64,000 nucleotides of DNA from Bemisia tabaci (taxonomy: Eukaryota; Arthropoda; Insecta; Hemiptera; Aleyrodidae). Location of the stretch: positions 1 through 64,000 of the forward strand of contig NC_092796.1 in the NCBI RefSeq assembly GCF_918797505.1, read 5' to 3'. The translations under genes were made by a program, and so were the position numbers. Below the pieces are notes generated by a model, which saw nothing but the letters and a program-made list of their open reading frames with translations, did not search any database and was not told the DNA's origin. Position 1 is the first letter of the stretch, and each line of letters opens with the position of its first letter. Positions 34,080-43,880 of the stretch are shown here, one piece after another.

Positions 34080-34910
34080 ATGAAATGGGGGGAAACATTT
34101 TCAAAATATTTCGAAAACATTTCACGGAACACTTCGAAATTGAAAGTTTCTGAGAACGTGTTGGAGATGTGTTGAAAACATTTTTCTAAAACTTCAGCGA
34201 CACTGGTTCGATTTATATTCAAAACGTTTTGAAATGAATTGAGGATGCTGATCGGAAAGAGAATTAAAACGTTTTGAAAATGAGTTGGAGATATACCACA
34301 CCAATCAGTAATATTTATTAATAATTGAAAACATATCTAAAATGTGTCAGATAGGTTCCAGGAAGGTGTCGTTGAGCCGTGCAGGAAAAGTATCTGACAG
34401 TACTTTGAAAAGTTGCTTGAAACAATCTGTAGATTAATTTGAAACATTTTCAGAATATTTCCAAAACATTTCACCAAACACTTCGAAATTAGAAGTATCT
34501 GAGAACATGTTGGAGATGTGTTGAAAACGTTTTTAAAAAGTGATAGTAGAACAATTTGAAAACATTTTGAACACATTTTAAAAACATTGTTTCACGTTTC
34601 TGCAAGATGAAATGAAAATATTTTTAAACTGTGTTCAAAACATGTTGTCTCTGATGAAATATTTTACATGACTCGCAACTTTGTCTTCAAAATGTTTTTA
34701 AAACATTTCATTTCCCCTCCAAATTTTTCTTTTGTAAAATGTTTAGGATTGGTTTTCAAAACATTTCTGTTGTGTTAAATGTATCCAATTTGAAAACATT
34801 TTCAAAATGTTTTGGATATGTTTCAATGAAATTTTCAAAGTATTTGCGTCCTTGAAACATTTCTGAAATGTTTTTAATATGTTTCATCGAGATGAATCAG
34901 TTTCGACACA
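34080..34910. repeat. field of degenerate AAAACATTTYNAAATGTTTT repeats
   Basis: AT-rich sequence in the Helitron where words such as GAAAACATTTT, CAAAACGTTTTGAAAA and AAAATGTTTT recur dozens of times in both orientations. ORFs here are by-products of the repeat. Confidence 0.6.
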
Positions 34911-35029
34911 AGTGGAATGTTTCTAAAACCTTACCGATCCGAGCTGTGCTACCAGGGCGGACTTTAGTCTGAATAAATGGGAGAAAATTTGAGCCCAGCT
35001 AAACTTCACTCGTCGATAAAAGTAAGACA

Positions 35030-35517
35030 ATTTGAGAAAATCGAAAAAACGATCACAGCCTGCAAATCTACAGATCACAGGCTTTAATTTAAAACAAAAA
35101 TTATGCAAATAGGTCCGGTGGTTCTCTCAAAGTTAACGTCCACACATTCGGACCTCCGTTTTAATGCATCGAAGAAAATTTGAGAAAATTATGGTGAAAA
35201 ATTTGAGAAAATCGAAAAAACGATCACAGCCTGCAAATCTACAGATCACAGGCTTTAATTTAAAACAAAAATTATGCAAATAGGTCCGGTGGTTCTCTCA
35301 AAGTTAACGTCCACACATTCGGACCTCCGTTTTAATGCATCGAAGAAAATTTGAGAAAATTATGGTGAAAAATTTGAGAAAATCGAAAAAACGATCACAG
35401 CCTGCAAATCTACAGCTCAGGGGCTTTCATTTAAAAAAAAGATCAGGCAAATCGGTCCGGTGGTTCTCTCAAATTTAATGCCCCAAGATTCGGAACGTTG
35501 CATTTTAATATATAGGA
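35030..35517. repeat. 171-bp tandem repeat at Helitron 5' end
   Basis: CGATCACAGCCTGCAAATCT recurs at 35050, 35221 and 35392, a period of 171 bp. The first two units are almost identical and the third diverges near the Helitron terminus. Terminal repeats of this kind are common in Helitrons. Confidence 0.8.
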
Positions 35518-36054
35518 TGCTTGGTTGAAGTCAAAAATGGATTTAAATTAATTAAAATTAAGAGATTTCGAGTTGTTTGGATCCTTCGTGTTATCAATCT
35601 TCGTTTGTTTATACGACGCACACGCAGCAGAGGCACGCAGGGGTACCTCGCTGGCACGCTACGTCAGAAATGTGGCCACCGCCGGACGGATAGAATGGGC
35701 GCCATTTTGAGATGGCCCAAGCGGCGCGCGTTTAAATGGGAGCCCAAAATACAGACTTTTGGACTCGTATTTCGTGTGTTAATATTGCTCAAAAAAATCG
35801 GGGAAAATTCCTGTGAACTATGTGCACTCTCTAGTTTCCAAAAATGCAAGAATTACGAATTACTGAACAAGCTCATTCTTTTCATCTTCTCATGTTCTCA
35901 ACGCGCCCAGGACTGGGGGAAGAAAAGAAAAGACGTATATCACATTTAATTAGACTGAATTAAATTATGTAATTACTGACTCTTCCATACGAGTAAATTT
36001 CATGGATGAGCTCAGTTGTTTGTTAATTCATATTTTGTACTATAAACTGAGAAA

Positions 36055-37372
36055 TAAATGGCCATTTCTGTTCCGGTTTTTCATTGGTCGCGAGTAGAGT
36101 CCCTTTATACTGAGAGACAAGACAACACCCCTCATGGAGTCACAAACGGGAATAAAGATTACACAAATTGAACGTTTTTCGTAATCTTTGATCGGCTCAT
36201 TCTTAAATTCCTTTCACCGTTCCTTCTCTCATTCCGTTTGTTCCTTGTCGAACCCGAAATTCCTCGGTCCATTCCAGATTTTAATCTTTGCAATTGGTGA
36301 AAATGTAATCTTTATTCCCGTTTGTGACACTGTGAAGGCCTAAAATCCGGTTAACCAATCAGAAATGGATTCGCATTGTCTTGACTCTCAGTATAAAGGG
36401 ACTATAGTCGCGAGCGATTAGGCTGACACGATGCTCTTAGGGCCGTAAATAAACAAACAAGATGGCCGTTATCAGCAAGCAAGATTGAGGTTATGCACAT
36501 CTTACATCCTCCTGTGATAAAGGTGAAAGGCAATTTAACAATGTTTTCATGTGTTTTTCGTGTGCTATTCGTAGATATGCTCGTTAAAGGTTAATCTTCA
36601 GCTGTAGTTCCGAAAAAATCCACCACGTTGCGCTGCTAAAATCCGACTCCGAAATCAGTGATTATTTAAATATCACAATAGGTATCTTAAATTCTAAGAC
36701 TCATAAGTTCTAGCAGCATACGTCTGGAATCCTTAGAATCAAACGCGAGCTTTGAAAGTCTTATAATTAAAGCTGTAAATTGATCCCAGTTTCTCTTACG
36801 GGATATCTGTAAGTGCGAGAGAGACATCTCACGGTGGGAGAGAGATATCTGCAACTGTTGAGAGCGATCAATCGCGATTGGTTGCATCAAGGTCATCATG
36901 CGTAACCCTACTTTTTTCTGGGATCAAATTGCAGAGCTTCATAAATGACTTTTCACGTGGTTTTTAGGGTCAATAGGAAGAAGAATGTTATGGCTAGAAC
37001 TTATGACTCTTCGATTTAAACACAAATTCCTTCAACTTTAAATAAAAGCGCAAGGACTCATGTGAAGCTGTACAGACTCTAATAGCATGGACCAAAAAAT
37101 CAAAACACAGGGGTGGCGCCCTCTGCGGGGAGAAATTTCTTACTTCACGCAGCTGTAGATAAACCTTAAATTGTTACTGCCGCATAATTGAAATTTTTGT
37201 CAAATTTAGCTTCTCATCGATGTTACGGTGAGCCGCCATCTTGTTTGTTTATTTACGGCCCTAAGAGCATCATGAAGCCTAAAAACTCGTTGACCAATCA
37301 AAAAGCGGAACAGTTTTCCTGTAGTTAAAAGATACGAATGGCCATACTCTGTCTATAAAGGTACTCTAGAAA
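36055..37372. repeat. inverted-repeat element with nested MITE F
   Basis: The left part ATGCTCTTAGGGCCGTAAAT near 36431 pairs with ATTTACGGCCCTAAGAGCAT near 37251. The outer parts pair around TGGCCATT...TTTTTCATTGGTC and GACCAATCAAAAAG...AATGGCCA. The right end reads CTATAAAGGTACTCTA like family F; the left end looks truncated. No gene inside. Confidence 0.6.
36095..36406. repeat. hAT-like MITE family F, copy 2, with 8-bp duplication
   Basis: 312 bp, ends TAGAGTCCCTTTATACTGAG and CTCAGTATAAAGGGACTATA. Flanked by a perfect GTCGCGAG duplication (36087-36094; 36407-36414). Inner arms include GGGAATAAAGATTACA and TGTAATCTTTATTCCC. Confidence 0.88.
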
Positions 37373-38548
37373 TAAATAAAGAATCAGTGTCTCTGCGCCA
37401 CAGATTATAAAAAACGCAAGATGGGACGCTGTGGAACGCACTTATCGGTTAAATAAGACGCACGATGGAACGCGTCTATCAACCAATCAGAAGCCAGCAT
37501 TTGATGCGAGAAATCTGAATTCGCACGCTGCGCGGCAATTTCTACGATTTCTCAATGCGTTTATTTTACAAACAATGTTCTTATCAATATTTTTCGAACT
37601 ATAAAAATAAATTTGAAGCCATTCTTTTTTTAAAAATGAAAAACAAGATTTTGACATGCTAAATTATTTTGGATGTGAATGTTTGAAGTTATCAAAAAGG
37701 TGATGTTTGGAAGCACATCTCACATGCATTAATGTTTGACAGTTTTAAGATGTGTTAGCTAATGGATTGCAAACGGGTTCATAAGTGCAATTCTTGGAAA
37801 ATGTTAGTTATGAAGTTATTGGTTGTCAAATAAAACTAGCCCAGGAATAAACCCTGTCAAAATATTCAAATGTAAGCTCACGTTTTTTACGGCGAAATGT
37901 TAGTTTCTACTTTTTTAGGCGGAAGGCTTTATTTAAGTAATTTTAAAATTTAAAAGTAAAAGTACTAAAAACTTTTTTTGTATTTTAATTAGAATCGGCA
38001 ATAACTAACACCAAAGATACATATATCTTGTTCTATGTTAGGTCACTACACAAGGGTTGCCTTTGCGTTGCTGTCAGCTGGCGGTCCCGGTGCAGTAATG
38101 TTAATGCGTGGTGAAGAAAAATTATTGTAAGGCAAAAGCGAATAGCCTTGGGAACTAAATACATACGAGGAGAATGTGATATTGGTATGATTGGAGGTGC
38201 ATTTTAATCATCAAATTGTAAAAGTTTACAATTTTTGAAGAATTATACGCAGCTTTTGCTTAATAAGACGCAATTAGACGCAAGACGCACAATGGAACGC
38301 GAAGACGCACTTAAAGAATTGAATTGAATTGACATGGAATAAACTGCGTCCATCAACAGTTGTCCCATTAGTTACCACATTATTTTATGTTGAATAGTGC
38401 TGTTCTCAGATGTGACACCGGTCTCTTCTTTTCTTTCCTCAGTTCTAAAACATTACCAGCTGATCCATAGAAATACATATTTGACCAGTAAAATGTGATG
38501 AAGTGTAAAAATAATCCTAACCATCTACATTCAAAGCACATCCAGGGG
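37373..38548. other. intergenic with diffuse GACGCA-type repeats
   Basis: Repeated words such as AAGACGCA and GATGGAACGC occur at both ends (about 37415-37475 and 38270-38315), suggesting another decayed inverted or dispersed element. No gene seen. Confidence 0.45.
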
Positions 38549-39958
38549 CCATAGAGAAAATACAGAAGGTGGTGGCAAGCGGAGAAATGTTCTTTTCTAC
38601 ATCACAGCTAAAAATGAAGCCGCCCTTCTGATTGGTCAATAGGATTGCAGAAAAACCGAGACCTCTTTAAAATTTAAAAAGGAGCGGGAAAGGTTGTGAG
38701 GTTCCCTCCATAGAGTAGAGTCCCTTTATACCCAGAGTTACGTCAACTCGATTATCAGCTGACTGACAGCCGGCCTTGGCTGGCCATGGAGGCCGAAACG
38801 AGTGCACCCAAACGAACGATATTGAGGGATAAGGATCAGGAATCCTGCGATGTCTGTCACACAAAAACAACAACATCAACAAACTGATCAATTAACAATA
38901 AAATGAGATTGGTTTGTGAATAATTTCTTGATCTATTTTCATTTTGGACCAATGGAAATAACAATTTACTCTTGATAAACCACAATTAGGTAATATTTTC
39001 ATTATTCTTGTTCACATACGAGGTACCGCCATCTTGGTGCACTCGTTTCGGCCTCCATGAGCGAGAACCAATCAGAATTGGATTTTTTTTTTAGGCCACT
39101 TTCAGCCCAACCCTGGCCCAACCAAAAGTGAGTTGTCGTAACTCTGGGTATAAAGGGACTCTACCATAGAGAAAATACAGAAGGTGGTGGCAAGGCAGCC
39201 ATCTTGAAGATTTTCTGTGACGTAGAAAAATACACGGACTGGCGCGCTGTTAAGAAAAAGTACATTTCATGCATTTCATGATGGAAGATGGAACCTATGT
39301 ATAAAGACCTACATCACCACTCAAACTAACATTGAAAGTCATATAATTTAACATGAGTTACCATCACTCTCCAATGTCTTCTTTTTTGACGCACAGAACA
39401 TAATTTAACATGGTTATACCTTTAAAACGGGACGAGTCGAGATAAAAGTTGTTATTATATGAATTATTTATTTTTAACTTACAAATTATTTTCAGTTACG
39501 GTGGAACATTGATAAAAAAACATATTGAAACGTAAAAAGTCATACTTACGAGTTTTTAGAGCTAAAATAAGTGGGAACCTTACAACCTTTCCCGCTCCCT
39601 TTTAAATCTCAAAGAGGTCTCGATTTTCCCGCAATCCTCTGGACCAATCAGAAGGGCAGCTTCATTTTTAGCCGTGACGTAGAAGAGTACATTTCTCCGC
39701 TTGCCACCACCTTCTGTATTTTCTCTATGGGTTCCCTCTTATTTTGGCTCTAAAAACTCGTAACATGGCTTTTTTTGTTTAAATTTATTTTTCTACAAAT
39801 GTTCGACTGTAACTGAAAATAATTCGTCAGTTAAAAATATATATTTCATAGAATAACAACTTCTATCTCGACTTGTCCCGTTTTGAAGGCATAATCATGT
39901 TAAATTACGTTCTGTGCGTCAAAAATACAGAAAGTGGAGAGTAATGGTAACTAATGTT
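38549..39958. repeat. compound inverted-repeat region
   Basis: CCATAGAGAAAATACAGAAG begins at 38549 and again at 39164, and its reverse complement ends at 39730. A longer pair of arms around ACATGAGTTACCAT...GACGAGTCGAGATA (from about 39350) and TATCTCGACTTGTC...ATGGTAACT (to about 39958) encloses the last of these. The first unit is separated from the rest by the MITE at 38716-39163. Confidence 0.65.
38716..39163. repeat. hAT-like MITE family F, copy 3, with 8-bp duplication
   Basis: 448 bp, ends TAGAGTCCCTTTATACCCAG and CTGGGTATAAAGGGACTCTA, flanked by a perfect CCATAGAG duplication (38708-38715; 39164-39171). The arms include TCGTTTCGGCCTCCATG-type inverted sequence. Confidence 0.88.
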
Positions 39959-40281
39959 CAAGTATATGACTCAATGCAGGGCTCGTGAGTTGAAATTGCT
40001 CAGTCAACAATGGTTTACCCGCTCACCTGCATATTGCCCAGGATACTACATAACAACTCTCTGTTGTTTTGCTGAATACACGACATCAATGAAAAGAAAT
40101 TTCAAACAAAGGTGGGGGGAGGGGGCAGGGCAAGGCAAGGCACAGACCAGCACACTGAGATATTGAGATACATCCAGTGGGCCGGTGACTGCCAAAGTGA
40201 GGAAAAGAGGGAGAGGAGGAAAGAGAAAAGCAAAAAAGAAGGAGGAACGAAAGTGAGGATAGAGAACAGGGATCATGCATT

Positions 40282-40284
<3 letters not shown>

Positions 40285-40312
<28 letters not shown>
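40285..40312. repeat. (TA)n microsatellite
   Basis: An uninterrupted run of about fourteen AT dinucleotides. Confidence 0.95.
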
Positions 40313-40315
<3 letters not shown>

Positions 40316-40859
40316 CGTCCATCCACATGTAGATCTAGAGAGAGGTACCAAGGTTTGAGTGGCCTGCTTATTTTCTAAGTGCGGAGAACTACCGTGGGCG
40401 CACAGGTGATCTTACTCTCTATGCTTTATATTTATGTACAGTCAGAAGCGGTCAAAGATTGGATCTCATCAAATTGATTTGCCTGAAATGTCTTAAAACT
40501 TTGGGAAATATATTCACGAGGCCGAGAATTGCTCAAAAACAGTGCAGCGATACCTCAATTTACAAATGCTCACCTTCCCTTGCTCCTCTCCCACTGTATT
40601 TTCCAGTCTATTATTTTTTTTACCGCCCTGCTCTTCGACATTTTAGTCATAGAATATACCACTGAGGTCCTTAGAAGAAACAAAACACTGAAAAGTAGCA
40701 TGGTAACACAAGAATCACGACGAATTCGTTGTTTGTTTTCGTTTGGTTCCGTATTTGTTCGGAAGTTATGTTGGGGCTACATTTCTTTCTCCTCCCCCCC
40801 TTGTGCCCAGCGCCTCTGCCACCCTGTGAACATATCCCCTTATTAGTGTACTTAGCATA

Positions 40860-41330
40860 CAGCATACAGGGGCCCAAACCACCCGCACCTGGCTTTTTTC
40901 TCTATTATTTAATGTCGGACGAATTGTGGGATGGTTGGGATTAACGGGGAATTGATCTCAAGAAGTCAGAATTTCATAGTTCCGAAGGACCCTCGTTCCC
41001 GCGTGGTGGCTAAAGGGGGGGGGGGGGGGTCTTCGCTATGAAGATAAAGGTTTACTGCAAATTTTTTAAACTATTTCATCGACATCAGGAATTAGGAAAA
41101 TCTCAACCGAAATCGATACCAAGAAATCAAGAATCGGCCCATCCGTGTCCGAAATACTGACCCTTGAAAGAGGGGGACGGAAGCCCTCCACCCTCCAAAA
41201 AATTCTAGTTCACTTAGTTGACGCAGATGCTCGAAAGGAAGACGTTTAAACACGTGTGATCGACCCGAAGGAATCCTAATTTGATGGTCATGTAGCCCCC
41301 TGAGACTTTACCAATGGGGAACAAGGAGGA
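40860..41330. repeat. degenerate relative of P3 arm sequence
   Basis: Words shared in order with P3: CCACCCG followed by a CTTTTTTCTC tract, GGGATTAACGGGGAATTGA (P3: GGGGTTGAACAGGAATTGAC), and CTCAAGAAGTCAGAATTTCA (P3: CCCAAGGAATCAGAATTTCA). A second, inverted-looking part follows near 41265-41330. It suggests an older, decayed member of the palindrome family. Confidence 0.5.
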
Positions 41331-41501
41331 CCCCTAGCTCGAAATATCAAATTTTTGGTATGTTGACACCGAAATCTTTGACAGCATGCAACGTTACCCG
41401 CTAAGAGCACTACTCCATTCTTATTGCACACCTACCTTGAGGCGGATGGCCAGAGATTATTTTCGGTTTACGGAAGATAGCGCCGCGCAAGTGATGGAGG
41501 G

Positions 41502-42596
41502 GTGCAGCAGTGGCGCTCCAGAAATAGCGCACGGTGGGCGGCAGTGACGGACGGATCGCGGTCGGGCATGCACGATATCACAATGCGCTCCTCGAATGGT
41601 GGCTCTCAGGGGTCGCGCAACTCCGTGTCCACGTCAGCTTCGGACCCCCGCGAGAAGGTGAAGGACTGCTGCCGAAAGTTGGTGGCTTTTATGTGCACGC
41701 AGGTGGGCGTCGGAGGGCTCATCGTGGGTTACGCCGTTGTCGGCATGTTTGGGTTTAAGTACATCGAGTCAGCCCGCGACCGTCCAGAGATACTCCGCGT
41801 AGAGCAGCTCACGAACGAGACAGCCTCCCTTCTATGGGACCTTATCTTGGTCGTCAACGTTATTGACCGCACCGCCTGGCGGGCTCGGGCCAACGAGACC
41901 CTCGTTCGCTTCCAGCACGGCATCGTCAATGCCTCCAAGGCTGGTTACGACGGACGCACCGACGAACTCTGGTCCTACTCTGCTGCTCTCATGTTCTCCT
42001 GCTCCATCTTTACCATGATCGGATACGGGAACATGGTCCCCCGCACGGCCGGAGGTAAAGCCGCCACCGTCGTCTACGCTGTTTTGGCATACCCTCTATG
42101 TCCTCTACTTCAGAAACATGGCAAGGTCCTGGCCCAGACTTTCCGCTGGGGATATACTTGGTTATACCGCTGCAGCATGGAAGACCGCAAGGCCAAGCAC
42201 GATCTGGCGCTGCGTCCCGAGTTATTGTCCCCTCGACGGCGTGCCTCTGGGTGCTAGCTGCTTATGTTGCCGGCGGGACCATCATGTTCGCTGAGTGGGA
42301 GAACTGGTCCTACTTGGACAGCTCCTACTTTTGCGTCACAAGTCTCTGCAAGATCGGTTATCGGAGATTTCGTGCCCGGGGCAAGCATTCTGGACGCCCG
42401 GAGTCAGACCAAGCTAGTCATCAATTTTGTTTACTTGCTCCTCGGGATGGGGCTCATTGCTATGTGCTACGATCTCATGAGAGAGGATGTGAACGTGCGA
42501 GTGCGCAAGTTGAAGTCGGACATCGGACTGTGCTTCGAGGACATCCGGCTGAGAGCCGTCGAGTGCTACCAACGGCGCAATTCCTTCGATTATTAA
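41502..42596 (+). CDS. two-pore-domain (K2P/TWiK-type) potassium channel, frame disrupted
   Basis: An uninterrupted, intronless coding stretch for a plasma-membrane leak K+ channel. Order: a short N-terminus, TM1 (VGVGGLIVGYAVVGMFGF), an extracellular cap with NET and NAS glycosylation sites, pore 1 (FTMIGYGNMVP), TM2, TM3 (CLWVLAAYVAGGTIMFAEW), pore 2 (CKIG..GDFVPG), TM4 (FVYLLLGMGLIAMCYDLM) and a tail ending RRNSFDY. The frame changes four times: around 42087-42097, at 42118-42120, near 42220 and near 42357. Each side keeps conserved residues, and at least two changes fit single bases missing from homopolymers. A later ATG at 41569 is also possible. It is either a recent pseudogene or retrocopy, or a good gene with consensus errors. 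Confidence 0.82.
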
Positions 42597-43103
42597 TCTC
42601 GCCGGGGGTGATTTGCTCCCATATAGTAAATGCTTTTGGAGATGGTGTCTGTTTTACATAGGCAAGATTCGAGTCAAGTACACTATTCGGACGAGTGAGA
42701 ACACCTCGTAAGAGGAAAATAGTAAAATGACAGTTTCTGAGAGACGAATTTGTGAACGCTGCTTGGATTTCTTTCGTTCTCTCAAGAGTTAGTATCCTAT
42801 AAATTCGATGTGTTTTGTGATGAGTGTAAGTCAAAACTTTCGGATAACTGTCTCCGCAGATAGTTTTTTTTAGCCCATCACCCGGTTCTTTGATAATCTG
42901 TTATGGATTTTCATTTTTAATCATTTATATCTATTTCTGTATTTGCGTAAATTACTATCAGTTTGTGTGCACCCTCCTTCAAACGCCGTTCATAATTTTA
43001 ATTTAAATCTCTTTTCAGTGGGCTAACACGTCTAATCACAGGGCAAAATGTCAACGTGACAGCAGTCTTACGAAAAACTCATCTAGTTGCAGAATTGTAC
43101 TGN
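42597..43103. other. 3' flank of the K2P ORF, nothing recognised
   Basis: The sequence becomes AT-rich right after the stop. No poly-A tract or duplication that would prove a retrocopy was seen. Confidence 0.5.
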
Positions 43104-43602
43104 NNNNNNNNNNNNNNNNNNNNNNNNNNNNNNNNNNNNNNNNNNNNNNNNNNNNNNNNNNNNNNNNNNNNNNNNNNNNNNNNNNNNNNNNNNNNNNNNN
43201 NNNNNNNNNNNNNNNNNNNNNNNNNNNNNNNNNNNNNNNNNNNNNNNNNNNNNNNNNNNNNNNNNNNNNNNNNNNNNNNNNNNNNNNNNNNNNNNNNNNN
43301 NNNNNNNNNNNNNNNNNNNNNNNNNNNNNNNNNNNNNNNNNNNNNNNNNNNNNNNNNNNNNNNNNNNNNNNNNNNNNNNNNNNNNNNNNNNNNNNNNNNN
43401 NNNNNNNNNNNNNNNNNNNNNNNNNNNNNNNNNNNNNNNNNNNNNNNNNNNNNNNNNNNNNNNNNNNNNNNNNNNNNNNNNNNNNNNNNNNNNNNNNNNN
43501 NNNNNNNNNNNNNNNNNNNNNNNNNNNNNNNNNNNNNNNNNNNNNNNNNNNNNNNNNNNNNNNNNNNNNNNNNNNNNNNNNNNNNNNNNNNNNNNNNNNN
43601 NN
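43104..43602. other. assembly gap (N run)
   Basis: About 499 N. The missing 5' exon of TPS could lie here or farther upstream. Confidence 0.99.
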
Positions 43603-43683
43603 TAAATTTACTCCCTAGTAAATATTTCGTTAGAAAAACTATGGCAACATCCGGTTGCTCATACGGTGTTGTTCCTCAATTCG

Positions 43684-43880
43684 TCACCTTTCGGCCAAAG
43701 TATCACAAGCGCCATGCGAAGTTTCAAAATTTCCGCCGCCATTTTATATTTTTACAGAGAAAAAGAAATTAGTGAAATTTTGGGATAGCTTTGTTGAACA
43801 ATTTCTGTGTAAAAAAATAAAATTGCGGCGGAAATTTTGCAACGTCGCATGGCGCTTGTGATACTTTGGCCGGAAGGTGA
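43684..43880. repeat. palindromic MITE G, copy 1
   Basis: About 197 bp with ends TCACCTTTCGGCCAAAGTATC and GATACTTTGGCCGGAAGGTGA, continuing inward with CACAAGCGCCATGCGA. A related copy is at 50903-51136. Confidence 0.82.

Larger units (their letters stand above)
30198..35517 (-). mobile_element. Helitron inserted in P0 right arm
   Basis: On the minus strand it begins TCCTATATATTAAAATGC (35517) and ends with GC-rich GGGCGCCCGGAGCAG followed by CTAG (30198). The host bases are A before and T after, and the P0 left arm gives the uninterrupted AAGCATTTAGC site. These are the defining Helitron features: TC start, CTRR end, a 3' hairpin and A/T insertion with no duplication. It carries a broken Pif1-like helicase and no recognised Rep (HUH) domain. 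It is 5,320 bp including P2, or 3,341 bp without it. Confidence 0.88.
19845..35874. mobile_element. P0: giant outer palindromic element with nested insertions
   Basis: The left arm is 19845-21078 (1,234 bp). The right arm is in three pieces, 27690-27858, 29490-30197 and 35518-35874, summing to 169+708+357 = 1,234 bp. The ends read GAGCTTGTTCAGTAATTCG and its reverse complement, flanked by AAT on the left and ATT on the right. The loop (21079-27689) holds P1 and P4 and is about 1,141 bp without them. The arms are nearly identical: an 87-codon ORF at 20475-20738 recurs unchanged at 29661-29924. No transposase is recognised. Confidence 0.85.
39959..41501. other. intergenic upstream of the K2P ORF
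   Basis: Contains a TA microsatellite and a degenerate relative of P3 (listed separately). No supported gene; short ORFs at 40046-40944 overlap one another on both strands. Confidence 0.45.

Noticed and set aside
19845..35874. Palindromes as chimeric-read assembly artefacts
   Set aside because: The precise ends, the recurrent AAA/TTT borders, insertions confined to one arm with exact length accounting, and small arm differences argue against it, although long-read confirmation would be decisive.
35521..35949. 142-codon plus-strand ORF
   Set aside because: Most of it lies in the outermost P0 arm, mirrored at 19797-20114, with no recognisable motif.
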